43,132 bases of DNA. Source: an uncultured Pseudomonadota bacterium (lineage in GTDB: Bacteria; Pseudomonadota; Gammaproteobacteria; Ga0077536). The notes beneath the pieces were generated by a model. The model saw nothing but the letters and a program-made list of their open reading frames with translations. It had not been told where the DNA came from and ran no database searches. Below, piece by piece: positions 23,795 to 31,197 of the stretch; positions within the stretch are counted from its first letter, which is position 1, and each line of letters begins with the position of its first letter. The stretch is from positions 1 through 43,132 of the forward strand of contig CAIKBL010000034.1 in NCBI GenBank assembly GCA_903825645.1. Direction: 5' to 3'. Made by a program: the position numbers and the translations under genes.

Positions 23795-24388
23795 ATGAGT
23801 CAGAAAATAGAATCGATGTCGGATGTCGATGTGCTCGGTTTGCTGGTCGGTAGCCGGCATGCCGGCCATCTCTTGCGGGATATGCGCGGTAGCCTGTCCC
23901 GATTGCTGCATGATCCGTTGCCGGCCGCCTACGCTTCCCCCTTAATTGCGGCGAAGCTGCAGGCGGCCAGAGAGTTGGTGCGCCGCGCGCTCACCGAGGC
24001 GATGGCACAGCGCGAAGTGCTGAGCTGTCCGGAAGTCGTGCGGGCGTTTCTGCAGCTTACGCTGGCCAGCAACGACCACGAAATCTTCCTGGCGCTTTTC
24101 CTCGATGCGCAGAGCCGACTGATCGCGACCGAAGCGCTGTTTCGCGGCACCCTGGCTCAGACCAGCGTGTATCCGCGGGAAGTGGTCAAACGCACGTTGG
24201 TGCATAACGCGGCCTCCGTCATTTTTGCACACAACCATCCGTCCGGCGTCGGCGAGCCCAGCCGGGCTGATGAGTTGATGACGCGGACCTTGCGTGAGGC
24301 GTTGGCGCTGATTGATGTCCAGGTACTCGATCACTTTATCGTCGCCGGCAACGAGGTGGTGTCGTTTGCCGAGCGCGGTTTGTTGTAG
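23795..24388 (+). CDS. RadC-like JAB-domain protein
   Basis: A 197-residue protein. The C-terminal half carries the RadC/JAMM metal motif [20 protein letters not shown], with two His, a Ser and an Asp in the expected spacing (HxHPSGxxxxSxxD). The supporting Glu lies upstream in [10 protein letters not shown]. The N-terminal ~75 residues look like the usual helical RadC lead domain. ATG 23795 follows AGAGGAGCCTGTC. RadC-like proteins are common on integrative elements, and their role, possibly in DNA repair or regulation, is unsettled. It is flanked by a repeated hairpin upstream and a long terminator-like hairpin downstream. Confidence 0.85.
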   Translation: MSQKIESMSDVDVLGLLVGSRHAGHLLRDMRGSLSRLLHDPLPAAYASPLIAAKLQAARELVRRALTEAMAQREVLSCPEVVRAFLQLTLASNDHEIFLALFLDAQSRLIATEALFRGTLAQTSVYPREVVKRTLVHNAASVIFAHNHPSGVGEPSRADELMTRTLREALALIDVQVLDHFIVAGNEVVSFAERGLL

Positions 24389-24397
24389 TCGTTCACG

Positions 24398-24430
24398 GCG
24401 GCAGATGAGGGGTCCCCCCGCATCTGCCGC
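24398..24430 (+). terminator. Long hairpin after the RadC-like gene
   Basis: GCGGCAGATG (24398-24407) pairs with CATCTGCCGC (24421-24430), ten perfect pairs, with GGGG/CCCC extending the stem inward. It begins ten bases after the stop codon. No T-run follows. Confidence 0.5.
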
Positions 24431-24499
24431 CCACGTTTCCGGCGCGGCCTGCGCCGCGTCATCCATCCGGTCCCGAAATGCTTCGGTCCGGTTTTTTTA

Positions 24500-24530
24500 C
24501 CCTGCGGGGAGGTGCCTCCCCGTGTTGGGG
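24500..24530 (+). promoter_or_regulatory. GGGGAG/CTCCCC hairpin upstream of the DUF932 gene (copy 3 of 3)
   Basis: CGGGGAGG (24505-24512) faces CCTCCCCG (24515-24522), 45 bases before the start at 24568. It shares the CGGGGAG-N-CTCCCCG core with the hairpins at 23196 and 23733. Confidence 0.6.
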
Positions 24531-24567
24531 AGCGCTGTCTTCCGCTTTTATCGTGAGGAAAATTTCC

Positions 24568-25644
24568 ATGAAAAACGGACGTTCCCTGGTTGATCTGGCC
24601 CACGAGCTTGAGCGTCAAGTTGCGGTCAGACAAGATCTGATCGTGCCCTCGTCGCTGCTGCGATGTCGTACCAACGAACTGGGCAATCTACAGTTGCATG
24701 TCGGCGCCGGCGGCCACGCCGGTCACGGCGTGGAAGGTTACGGCGTCAACGGTCTCGCGCGGCGGCAACTCGCTGAGAAGCTGAAGATTCCATTCACTTA
24801 CTTCGAGCGTATGCGGCGTACACAGCCGACGCTGCTCGATCGCAACCTCAACACCTGGCTACAGGTCGAAGAGGAGCGCCGGATGCTCCGTATCCTGGAT
24901 GGTGAGGTGAGGGCGGTGCTGTCAGACCGTTATCGACGACTGGATAATTTCGAGCTAGCACAGAGCGTGCTACCCCTCCTGTCGCGACTGGAAGGTGCCT
25001 GCTTCGAATCGGTGGAACTCACCGAGACGAAGCTGTATCTGAAAGTCATCACGCCGCGTCTAGCCTACGAAGTAGCCCCGGGCGACATCGTGCAAGCCGG
25101 GATCGTGATTACCAACTCGGAGGTCGGTTGCGGCACCCTGTCGGTGCAGCCACTCCTTTACCGGTTGGTGTGCAGGAATGGGCTTATCGCCTCGGATGGC
25201 GCCTTGCGCAAAACGCATGTTGGTCGTGCTTTACAGTCGGGTGAGACGTCAAACATCGTCTTCCGGGATGACACCCTGATGGCGGACGATCGTGCCTTCT
25301 TCCTGAAGGTGCGCGATGTGGTTGAGGCTGCCGTGTCGGAACCTGTATTTCGGCAAATTGCGTCGAAATTGCGGAAAACACGCGACATCCCCTTGTCTGG
25401 CGATCCGACGAAGACGGTCGAAGTGTTGGCTAGCCGCTACACGCTCAACGATACTGAGCGGGTCGGGGTCTTGCGGCATCTCATCGTCGCAGGTGATCTG
25501 TCGGGTTACGGTTTAGTTAACGCCGTCACCCATTACTCGCAGGATGTTGAGGACTACGATCGGGCGACCGAGTTAGAGGCGCTGGGCGGGAAGCTCATCG
25601 ATCTCGGACCCGGTGATTGGAAAGCGTTGTCACACGCGGCCTGA
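24568..25644 (+). CDS. DUF932 family integrative-element protein
   Basis: A 358-residue protein with VNGLARRQLAEKLKIPFTYF, NLNTWLQVEEERRMLRILDG, then EVRAVLSDRYRRLDN and SEVGCGTLSVQPLLYRLVCR. These are hallmarks of DUF932, a phage/plasmid/ICE-associated family of unknown function. ATG 24568 follows GTGAGGAAAATTTCC. The ATG is preferred because family homology begins shortly after it. It is the last gene of the element block and is followed after 23 bases by a strong intrinsic terminator. No cellular role can be assigned from sequence. Confidence 0.8.
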   Translation: MKNGRSLVDLAHELERQVAVRQDLIVPSSLLRCRTNELGNLQLHVGAGGHAGHGVEGYGVNGLARRQLAEKLKIPFTYFERMRRTQPTLLDRNLNTWLQVEEERRMLRILDGEVRAVLSDRYRRLDNFELAQSVLPLLSRLEGACFESVELTETKLYLKVITPRLAYEVAPGDIVQAGIVITNSEVGCGTLSVQPLLYRLVCRNGLIASDGALRKTHVGRALQSGETSNIVFRDDTLMADDRAFFLKVRDVVEAAVSEPVFRQIASKLRKTRDIPLSGDPTKTVEVLASRYTLNDTERVGVLRHLIVAGDLSGYGLVNAVTHYSQDVEDYDRATELEALGGKLIDLGPGDWKALSHAA

Positions 25645-25667
25645 TTTCTGCGGGATCTTTCTGCCAT

Positions 25668-25702
25668 GCCCGGAGCAGCCCAACGGCTGCCCGGGCCTTT
25701 CT
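25668..25702 (+). terminator. Intrinsic terminator after the DUF932 gene
   Basis: GCCCGG and GCAGCC (25668-25680, one A bulge) pair with GGCTGC and CCGGGC (25685-25696) around CAAC, followed by CTTTCT. It closes the integrative-element gene block. Confidence 0.7.
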
Positions 25703-25862
25703 GCTGAGGCGCGCGTGCCGTTGACTGTTGGCGACAGCCAGTCGAACGACCTGAAGCGCTTCGAGCAGCGGATTGGCGGGCGCGAACCCATCAGATTCGC
25801 GACCAGCACCACGTTATTGCTCGGTTTCTCGCGGTTGCTCAGCGCAGGTCAGATGTCCGACA

Positions 25863-26174
25863 TCAAAGACCCGCTTCGACCGTTTGGGTGTCCGCGCGGG
25901 TCAATTTGCCTATTTGCCCACGCAACCGTGATTTGTCGACCATGCGCATCTGATCTATACGGGCGTTGGACTCTTCGCCAGCCGACGGCACCGACACCCT
26001 CAAGGGGGGGCGAGGGATGCCTCGCGAGGACAACGGGATCACAATCACCGTGTTGCGGCGTTCGTTGAAGATGTTCAGCGAAAGAACGATGCCAGAACGT
26101 CCTTTGCTGGTTTCGCTGCCAACGGGAGAGTCAAGTTCCACTCAGTAGATTTGGCCGCGTTTCGGGTGACGCAT
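25863..26174 (-). pseudogene. MazF/PemK-type toxin with a nonsense codon
   Basis: On the minus strand, ATG 26174 starts MRHPKRGQIY, then TGA (26144-26142). The same frame continues VELDSPVGSETSKGRSGIVL, NTVIVIPLSS and RMVDKSRLRGQIGKL to a stop at 25863. MazF proteins read RGxIYWVxLDxPxGSE at this place, so the TGA replaces the conserved Trp. Total length with the stop read through is 103 residues, normal for the family. An internal GTG at 26141 directly after the stop could restart translation, but without the first beta strand. It overlaps the antitoxin gene upstream. MazF toxins are mRNA endonucleases; this one is probably inactive. Confidence 0.75.
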
Positions 26175-26440
26175 CCTTGGTTATTAAGCCGATCAGCAAT
26201 CGTCGAAGTCCCCCAAGCGGAAAGCTCGCGGCGGATGAGATCATCTTGGCGCTCGTCGGCGGTGACGGCATCCGCAATCTGCCCTAACGCACGCTCGCGA
26301 TCGGCCAGCGCTTTTTCGACCAACTGGGCAACGAAGCGGTTACGCTGACGTGGGGGAACAGCCGCCTTGAGGCGGTTTGCAATCTCTTCAGGGAGACGTA
26401 TAAGGATTTGTGCAGCCACGTTTTCTCTCGTGAGATCCAC
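26075..26440 (-). CDS. MazE/CopG-like antitoxin, possibly extended by stop-codon loss
   Basis: A 121-residue frame starting with GTG at 26440. The core ILIRLPEEIANRLKAAVPPR followed by QRNRFVAQLVEKALADRERA is the ribbon-helix-helix DNA-binding and dimerisation region of MazE-like antitoxins. Then comes the toxin-binding ELSAWGTSTIADRLNNQG. Such antitoxins usually end near this point. Here the frame runs on for about 33 residues over the start of mazF, and a CAA in AACCAAGGATG sits where a TAA stop next to the toxin's start would be expected. A second GTG at 26419 is a possible alternative start. The gene precedes the broken toxin in normal order. Confidence 0.65.
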   Translation of the reverse strand: MDLTRENVAAQILIRLPEEIANRLKAAVPPRQRNRFVAQLVEKALADRERALGQIADAVTADERQDDLIRRELSAWGTSTIADRLNNQGCVTRNAAKSTEWNLTLPLAAKPAKDVLASFFR

Positions 26441-26874
26441 AGTATCTGTAGCTTGATATCATGTATAAATAGATGACAACACCATGCCAGCCATCCCTAT
26501 CGCCATTGCTAATCAGATTGTACTCGTCCGCAGGTAGGCCGCTGCGCTGCGCAAACCCGCCGCTGTAGCAGAAGTCACGGTAGCCGGCGATCTTCCCGAA
26601 CAACGTGGTCTGACTTTCCGGGCCACGGTCACGCCCCCGTATCGTTACGGCGCATCATCCGCAAATAGCGATCAGGCCCGATGATCGCTGGCTTGGTGCC
26701 CATGCTGCCCACAACCGTCGGCACGTTCGCCTGAAATTCGTGCAGCTTCGGCCAGGTAGCAAACTCAGCGCACGAAAAACCCGCTTTCCGTCTGCTCAGC
26801 GAGACTGTCGTTGAAAATTTATTTTCAGGACCTACCCTGCCGAGGGCAGGATAGTGACGCGACGACGAGTGCGC
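26441..26874. other. Coding debris, family not identified
   Basis: On the minus strand, roughly 26765-26633, a frame reads TWPKLHEFQANVPTVVGSMG and continues PAIIGPDRYLRMMRRND to a stop. From about 26629 another reads TTLFGKIAGYRDFCYSGG and ADEYNLISNGDRDGWHG. Both look like real protein sequence but lack starts and do not join. I cannot name the family. They are probably remains of one or two genes lost when this stretch was rearranged. Confidence 0.35.
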
Positions 26875-28011
26875 TTAGTTTGTCTTTTCGCTTGGCGGAA
26901 CCTGCCAGACTTTCAGGAATTCACGTTTGTAGTCGTCGCCGAAACCCCTGTCATAATCGGCCGGCACGCCCGCTTCAGCGGCGTTCTCCTGCGTGAAGAT
27001 CCGGAACGGCAAGGCAAGGGCTTTGACTGTGCCCTGGCCCGCTAAGATTCGCATCTCGGCATCCGCAATGGCATAACCCGCCCACTCAAGTCCCTCGCCC
27101 ACGACCATTTCAGCCTTACCTGCTCGCACGAGATCGATCGCGTCCGGTGTGCCGTTGAAGCCGATGACTTTGACGCGTCCATCGGCATGGTTTTTTTCGA
27201 GTGCGGACACGATAAATTTCGCCATGGCGTCATAGATGCCGATGACATAAGTCAGCCGGGCGTCACCTGCCAGCGCCGTGGCCACCGCTGGGGGGATCCC
27301 TTTTTCCCACCCGTTCAAGGGGACAATCACGAACTTATAGTGAATATCGGGGCCACCATACTGACCGAATTCATCGATGATCCCCTTTTTCATCGCGGTG
27401 GTAGAGCCCATATCCTCAGAAATCACAACGAGCACGTGGGCGTGGAGATCTTTGGTAATAATCCAATCAGCCAGCAAGCGTCCGGCCCGCTGGTAATCAA
27501 GCGGGAGGGTATAACTCACATGGGGTGCCTTTATCCCCACCCCGTAATCGTGGGAATTCACGACGGGCATGCCCGCTTTTTTAGCGGCGTCGATCTCTGG
27601 TTTAAGGTCCTCCGAATTGGGGCCTGCCAGTAAATCGATGAGCGCGGGCTTGGTGGTGAGCGCACTGGCCATCCCTTGCTTATACTCGGACAGAAGCCCC
27701 GTATTTATCCACACCGAGAAGGGATATCCCACCGCCTCGGAGGCCTCCTTCATCCCCAGCAGCACATGGGCGTAAAAGGGAATATGGGTCGGCCCAGGAA
27801 TAGACAGGATACTTTTTTTCGCCATGACACGCCGCGCGTCGAAGGAGGGGCCGGGGTTAATAAACTGGGGTTCCGCCATGAGGCCCTCCAGCGCGTGTCG
27901 CGCATGCGCCTGATCGGCGACTTTCTCGCCAGCGGTGGCCGGTAGTACGCAGCATACCAGGGGGAGACTCACGAACAGTCCGATGAGGGGGAACGGACGC
28001 GAGCGTTTCAT
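26875..28011 (-). CDS. Periplasmic substrate-binding protein (sugar-type ABC transporter, orphan)
   Basis: A 378-residue protein with an N-terminal signal peptide (basic MKRSRPF, hydrophobic core, cleavage near LPATAG). The fold matches type-1 periplasmic binding proteins (Peripla_BP_4): SIPGPTHIPFYAHVLLGM, then VVISEDMGSTTAM in the hinge, GPDIHYKF, and VKVIGFNGTPDAIDLVRAG in the second lobe. ATG 28011 is preceded by AAAAGGAAACTGTACAA. These proteins deliver a ligand to an ABC importer in the inner membrane. No permease or ATPase gene is present anywhere in the window, so it must serve a transporter elsewhere, a chemoreceptor or sensor, or be a leftover. Confidence 0.85.
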   Translation of the reverse strand: MKRSRPFPLIGLFVSLPLVCCVLPATAGEKVADQAHARHALEGLMAEPQFINPGPSFDARRVMAKKSILSIPGPTHIPFYAHVLLGMKEASEAVGYPFSVWINTGLLSEYKQGMASALTTKPALIDLLAGPNSEDLKPEIDAAKKAGMPVVNSHDYGVGIKAPHVSYTLPLDYQRAGRLLADWIITKDLHAHVLVVISEDMGSTTAMKKGIIDEFGQYGGPDIHYKFVIVPLNGWEKGIPPAVATALAGDARLTYVIGIYDAMAKFIVSALEKNHADGRVKVIGFNGTPDAIDLVRAGKAEMVVGEGLEWAGYAIADAEMRILAGQGTVKALALPFRIFTQENAAEAGVPADYDRGFGDDYKREFLKVWQVPPSEKTN

Positions 28012-28824
28012 TTGTACAGTTTCCTTTTTCGACCTGGCCCGCCGCGGCGCGCGAGCGACAGTGGGCAGGCGCATGTGGAGGCGCGCTGGATTGCAAGAAC
28101 CGAGCACGCGCCGGCTACTTAAGACGATCCGATCAGGAACCGCAAAAACATTCGGCTTGAAAGGGTGACGACGGGGGCCAAAGCCCACGCGGACCGATGC
28201 TGATGGGCTGGCTGCGATTCGGACTGATCCAGAAGCGTCGCCTTTCAGTGACGAAGGGCATCGCAAGGTTCGCGCACGGTTGCGTATCCTAAAGGACATT
28301 TTTCAGCCTGCGATGCCCGCCCCAGGATCCCGATCAATCTGCGTGTCCGGGGGGCATGATCGGCGATCGCGACGCTGGCGTAAAGCCCATCGCCGCCGCT
28401 ACCTTGGTCATGATGTGTGCCTGCTTATGGGCAATAGTCAGGTACCGCGACTGCATCGGCACCAACGTCGCGGGACAATACAAGTCTGCTGATAGCCATT
28501 TCCGCCCTCGATCGACAGGGCACAATAATCGCCAGCGACAGACTAGTATCCACGGCGTGGCCTGCGGGCATCGATGCCTGCTGCGGGCGACGCGCACAGC
28601 CAGGATTGTCCACGGCTGCGCTGTATTGGCTTGTGCCGCGCAAGGCACGCGACGTGCGGGCGGAAATGCCGCCTAATCGAGAGGCGTGGGCTATTCAGCC
28701 AGGTTCCGTGCGCCACGCCGTCGAACGCCGCGCGCTTAACCCTGGGTTTGGCCGTGTGCTCGGCGCCTGTTGACAGCGGGACACCGTGTCTGCATCCCCG
28801 CCCTGAGGTTCATGCTTAACGGTA
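28012..28824. other. Intergenic, no gene recognised
   Basis: About 810 bases between the divergently oriented binding-protein and VOC-protein genes. No frame has recognisable protein character on either strand, and I see no repeats or RNA. Regulatory sites for the binding-protein gene should lie within the first ~150 bases. Confidence 0.4.
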
Positions 28825-28853
28825 TTGTCATCACGATAGCTCTATACTTGATA
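28825..28853 (+). promoter_or_regulatory. Possible sigma-70 promoter of the VOC-protein gene
   Basis: TTGTCA (28825-28830) is followed after 17 bases by TTGATA (28848-28853), and a better -10 match, TATACT, lies at 28843-28848 with shorter spacing. Both are 45-55 bases before the start codon. By-eye call only. Confidence 0.3.
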
Positions 28854-28898
28854 CGTTACACCGAACCCCACAACCACCACACTAAAAAGGGCTAACAG

Positions 28899-29273
28899 AT
28901 GATTGCTTATGCGACACTCGGCACGAATGATTTAGAACGGTCTGGAAAATTTTACGACGCGCTGCTCGGCGAAATCGGTGCCAGTCGCGGGATGGACAAC
29001 GCGCGCGTCATTCTTTGGGCAACCGGGGCAGGTCAGCCCATGCTCGGCGTGATTAAGCCGATCGATGAAAAGCCCGCCACGGTAGGCAACGGCTCCATGA
29101 TTTCCCTCGGGGCGGAAAATCCTGCGGCGGTCGACAGGCTCTATGCCAAGGCCATCGCGCTGGGTGCAACCGACGAGGGCAAGCCAGGCCCGCGTGGTGA
29201 CGGCGCCTTCTACGTGGGTTATTTTCGTGATCTGGACGGCAATAAGCTGAATTTCTTCTGCATGAACGCCTGA
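28899..29273 (+). CDS. VOC-family (glyoxalase/bleomycin resistance-like) protein
   Basis: A 124-residue single-domain protein of the vicinal-oxygen-chelate fold: IAYATLGTNDLERSGKFYDA at the start, LGATDEGKPGPRG in the middle, and YFRDLDGNKLNFFCMNA at the end. These are typical of the glyoxalase-like group that works as a dimer. The usual metal ligands at the first strand (His) and the last strand (Glu) are replaced (YATLG, LNFFC), so it may be a metal-free binding or isomerase variant. It starts at ATG 28899 with AAAGGG nearby. It is monocistronic, with a hairpin after the stop. Function unspecified; detoxification or a pathway isomerase are options. Confidence 0.8.
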   Translation: MIAYATLGTNDLERSGKFYDALLGEIGASRGMDNARVILWATGAGQPMLGVIKPIDEKPATVGNGSMISLGAENPAAVDRLYAKAIALGATDEGKPGPRGDGAFYVGYFRDLDGNKLNFFCMNA

Positions 29274-29295
29274 TCCGGCACTGACCATCGTACCT

Positions 29296-29328
29296 ACCTG
29301 CCAGTGCCGCTTAGGGGCGCTGGCAGGT
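29296..29328. terminator. Hairpin after the VOC gene
   Basis: ACCTGCCAG (29296-29304) pairs perfectly with CTGGCAGGT (29320-29328), 22 bases after the stop codon. It is near-palindromic and lacks a T-run, so it could serve either strand. Confidence 0.5.
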
Positions 29329-29823
29329 CTCGAATAGGTGTGCCGTCACCCAGCGGAGCGGTGCTGCATGGGTTTTGGTGGGGCGTGCGCTGTTTTACCC
29401 ACTGGATTACAGATCGATGCCGCGTGGGCGCGGCGAGGCGCGCAGACGTTTGCGGTGCGCAGAGCGGCCCTTTTTCGACGACGCGCGGGGAAAACGGAGC
29501 CCCGAAAATCGTCACGTACAAGTCCCCCGCACGCGCCTTCGGCGCTCAGACCAAGGCCACGGCTGCGCAAGCACGGCGTTCTTGAGGCGACGCGACTCGG
29601 CCTCGGGTGCGTCCCGCGCCGCTTACTCCCTGCCCGCGAGGTCCCGACGCCGGGGTGTGAGTCGCCAGGCGTTCTCAAGCGAAACATCCCGCGTAAGCGC
29701 ACGCGTTCGGCCCCCTGCATGGTGCCCCGTCTTTGGTGGCTTGAATGGCCTGTGATTTCCGCGTAGACGGAGACGGTACCCCTGCGTCTGCGACGCGCTT
29801 GGGGTGTCCACCCCAACGCATTG
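29329..29823. other. Non-coding stretch upstream of the nitrile hydratase remnant
   Basis: I searched by eye for a nitrile hydratase alpha subunit (its CxLCSC metal-binding motif) and found none on either strand. No other gene is recognisable. The alpha gene is either lost or decayed beyond recognition. Confidence 0.4.
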
Positions 29824-30439
29824 ATGACGTATGACCGAGGCCGTGTGCCGTTTGCGTGCGACGAGCCGGCATTCCACCACGCATGGGAACGCCGGATGTG
29901 GGGGCTCATGCGGGCAACTACGCCGCCAGCGGGCGCGACGCGCGACAGCTCGCGCCATCGCATCGAAAAAAATCCCGCCTGCGCTTTATCTCGGTTTTAG
30001 TGACTTCGAGCGCTGGCATTACTCTCGGGCTGTGGCCATGTGGTCGAGCGGGGCGGTCACGCGCGCGGCGTTAAAAACCGGACAGGTCGCCGTGGATGCC
30101 CCAGTCAGAACGGACGCGGCTGCCGGGCAGGGGTTAATCCTTACGCTGTGTTTGACTTTCGCCGTGAAGTTGATGGCTCACCTCGCTTTAAGCGCGGTCA
30201 CAAGGGGAGGACGGCGAGCGTTCATCCTGCCGGACATCCGCGCCGGCCACGTGACGCGCGGGCGCGGATCGGCGGGGTGTGTTTACACCCTGGCGCGCAT
30301 GGTCTCGGCGAGTCGCCAAAACCGTTTGTACCCGGTGCGTGGCGCTGCGCAGGCGCTGCGGGGCGCGGAAGCCGCACCCAGGGATGTGATGCATCTGGAC
30401 GTTTGGGGGGAGTGTCATCTTGAATTCGCCGCCCCATAA
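29824..30439 (+). pseudogene. Nitrile hydratase beta subunit, multiply frameshifted
   Basis: Pieces of a nitrile hydratase beta subunit occur in the right order but in different frames. ATG 29824 begins MTYDRGRVPFACDEPAFHHA with WERRMWGL (family: EPxFHxxWExR). A second frame gives IPPALYLGFSDFERWHY (family: IPPAxYLxxSYYExW). The first frame again gives MVERGGHARGV, then SVHPAGHPRRPRDARARIG and HPGAHGLGESPKP (family: HPxGHTRLPRYxRGxxG, GAHxxGExPQP). Finally LYPVR and APRDVMHLDVWGE close the protein at TAA 30439 (family: LYxVRF, VxVDLWE). At least three shifts are needed, so this is a true pseudogene. The alpha subunit, with the metal site, is absent. Confidence 0.75.
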
Positions 30440-30696
30440 GCCGCTGTTTCAGGCGCCATGGCGGGCCGAAGCGTCGGCGACAGCGATGGGCTTGCAAGAG
30501 GCCGGCGTATTCAGCGCCCGCGTCGGGGGATCCCGATGCGGGCGATAGCACCTATCGCCACGTGCTGGATGCACTCGAAATTTTGCTCAGTGCAAAGGGT
30601 CTTCTCGGTGCGCGGGATCGGGCTGTGCGTAAAGCGCAGTGGATTGACGCCTATGAAACAACTGCGCATGGCCAGCCCGTCACCTTGAAAAGCTAA
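30420..30696 (+). pseudogene. Nitrile hydratase accessory (activator) protein, frameshifted
   Basis: A frame beginning near TTG 30420 reads KPLFQAPWRAEASATAMGLQ and EAGVFSA, matching the N-terminus of small nitrile hydratase accessory proteins (family: PxFxxPWxAxAFALAVxLxExGxFxW). It closes at TAG 30548. The neighbouring frame from ~30530 gives DSTYRHVLDALEILLSAKGL, then WIDAYETTAHGQPVTLKS and TAA at 30696, the family's C-terminus (family: AxxATPHGQPIxL). About 15 codons between the halves are gone. It follows the beta-subunit remnant directly, the usual operon order, and precedes the intact amidase by 500 bases. Confidence 0.75.
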
Positions 30697-31197
30697 TCAG
30701 GCAGGCCCAAGCGGACGACAGGATTCGGCCTCTCGCGAGTTGACTCGAAAGCAGACGCGGGACGGCAACGAGGCCGACGACCGGTCCATTCGCCAAGACA
30801 TCACAGCGTCCCGTACCGTGCCTGCCGGCATGGTGATCATCCGCGTGGCCGTCTATTGCTGCCCCACGGAGAGCGCCTGAGACCCGCCCGGCCGGGCTAC
30901 CGCCGTTGCTGCGCCTGGCCATGACGGTGGCCGGCAGCGCGCCCGCGTTAATGAAACGGGCTATCTGAGGTCATCTCCTCCTGCTTGCGATGGACGCGAT
31001 AATGGGCACGCGTGGGTGTGCGCCTCCCCGCGACGAAGCCCCCGCATGGCACAGGCCGGATCATCAACGCGCCGAAGCGCGTGATAAAGGGTGCCTTCCG
31101 GTTGCGCCGCATGTTGCGACGATCCCTCAATCGGCTCTACGATTGTTGGCGTACACGCAAGTCGTTAATCCGACGTCATCACCGAGGAGGCCGTTCC
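30697..31197. other. Gap between accessory-protein remnant and amidase
   Basis: No gene is recognisable in these 500 bases. The final part carries the amidase ribosome site (GAGGAGGCC). The region may contain unrecognisable remains of the old operon. Confidence 0.4.

Noticed and set aside
26142-26144. TGA in mazF read as selenocysteine or Trp, given selD in the window
   Set aside because: Many intact genes here end in TGA, so the code is standard. Trp is the family residue, and no SECIS-like hairpin was seen after the codon.
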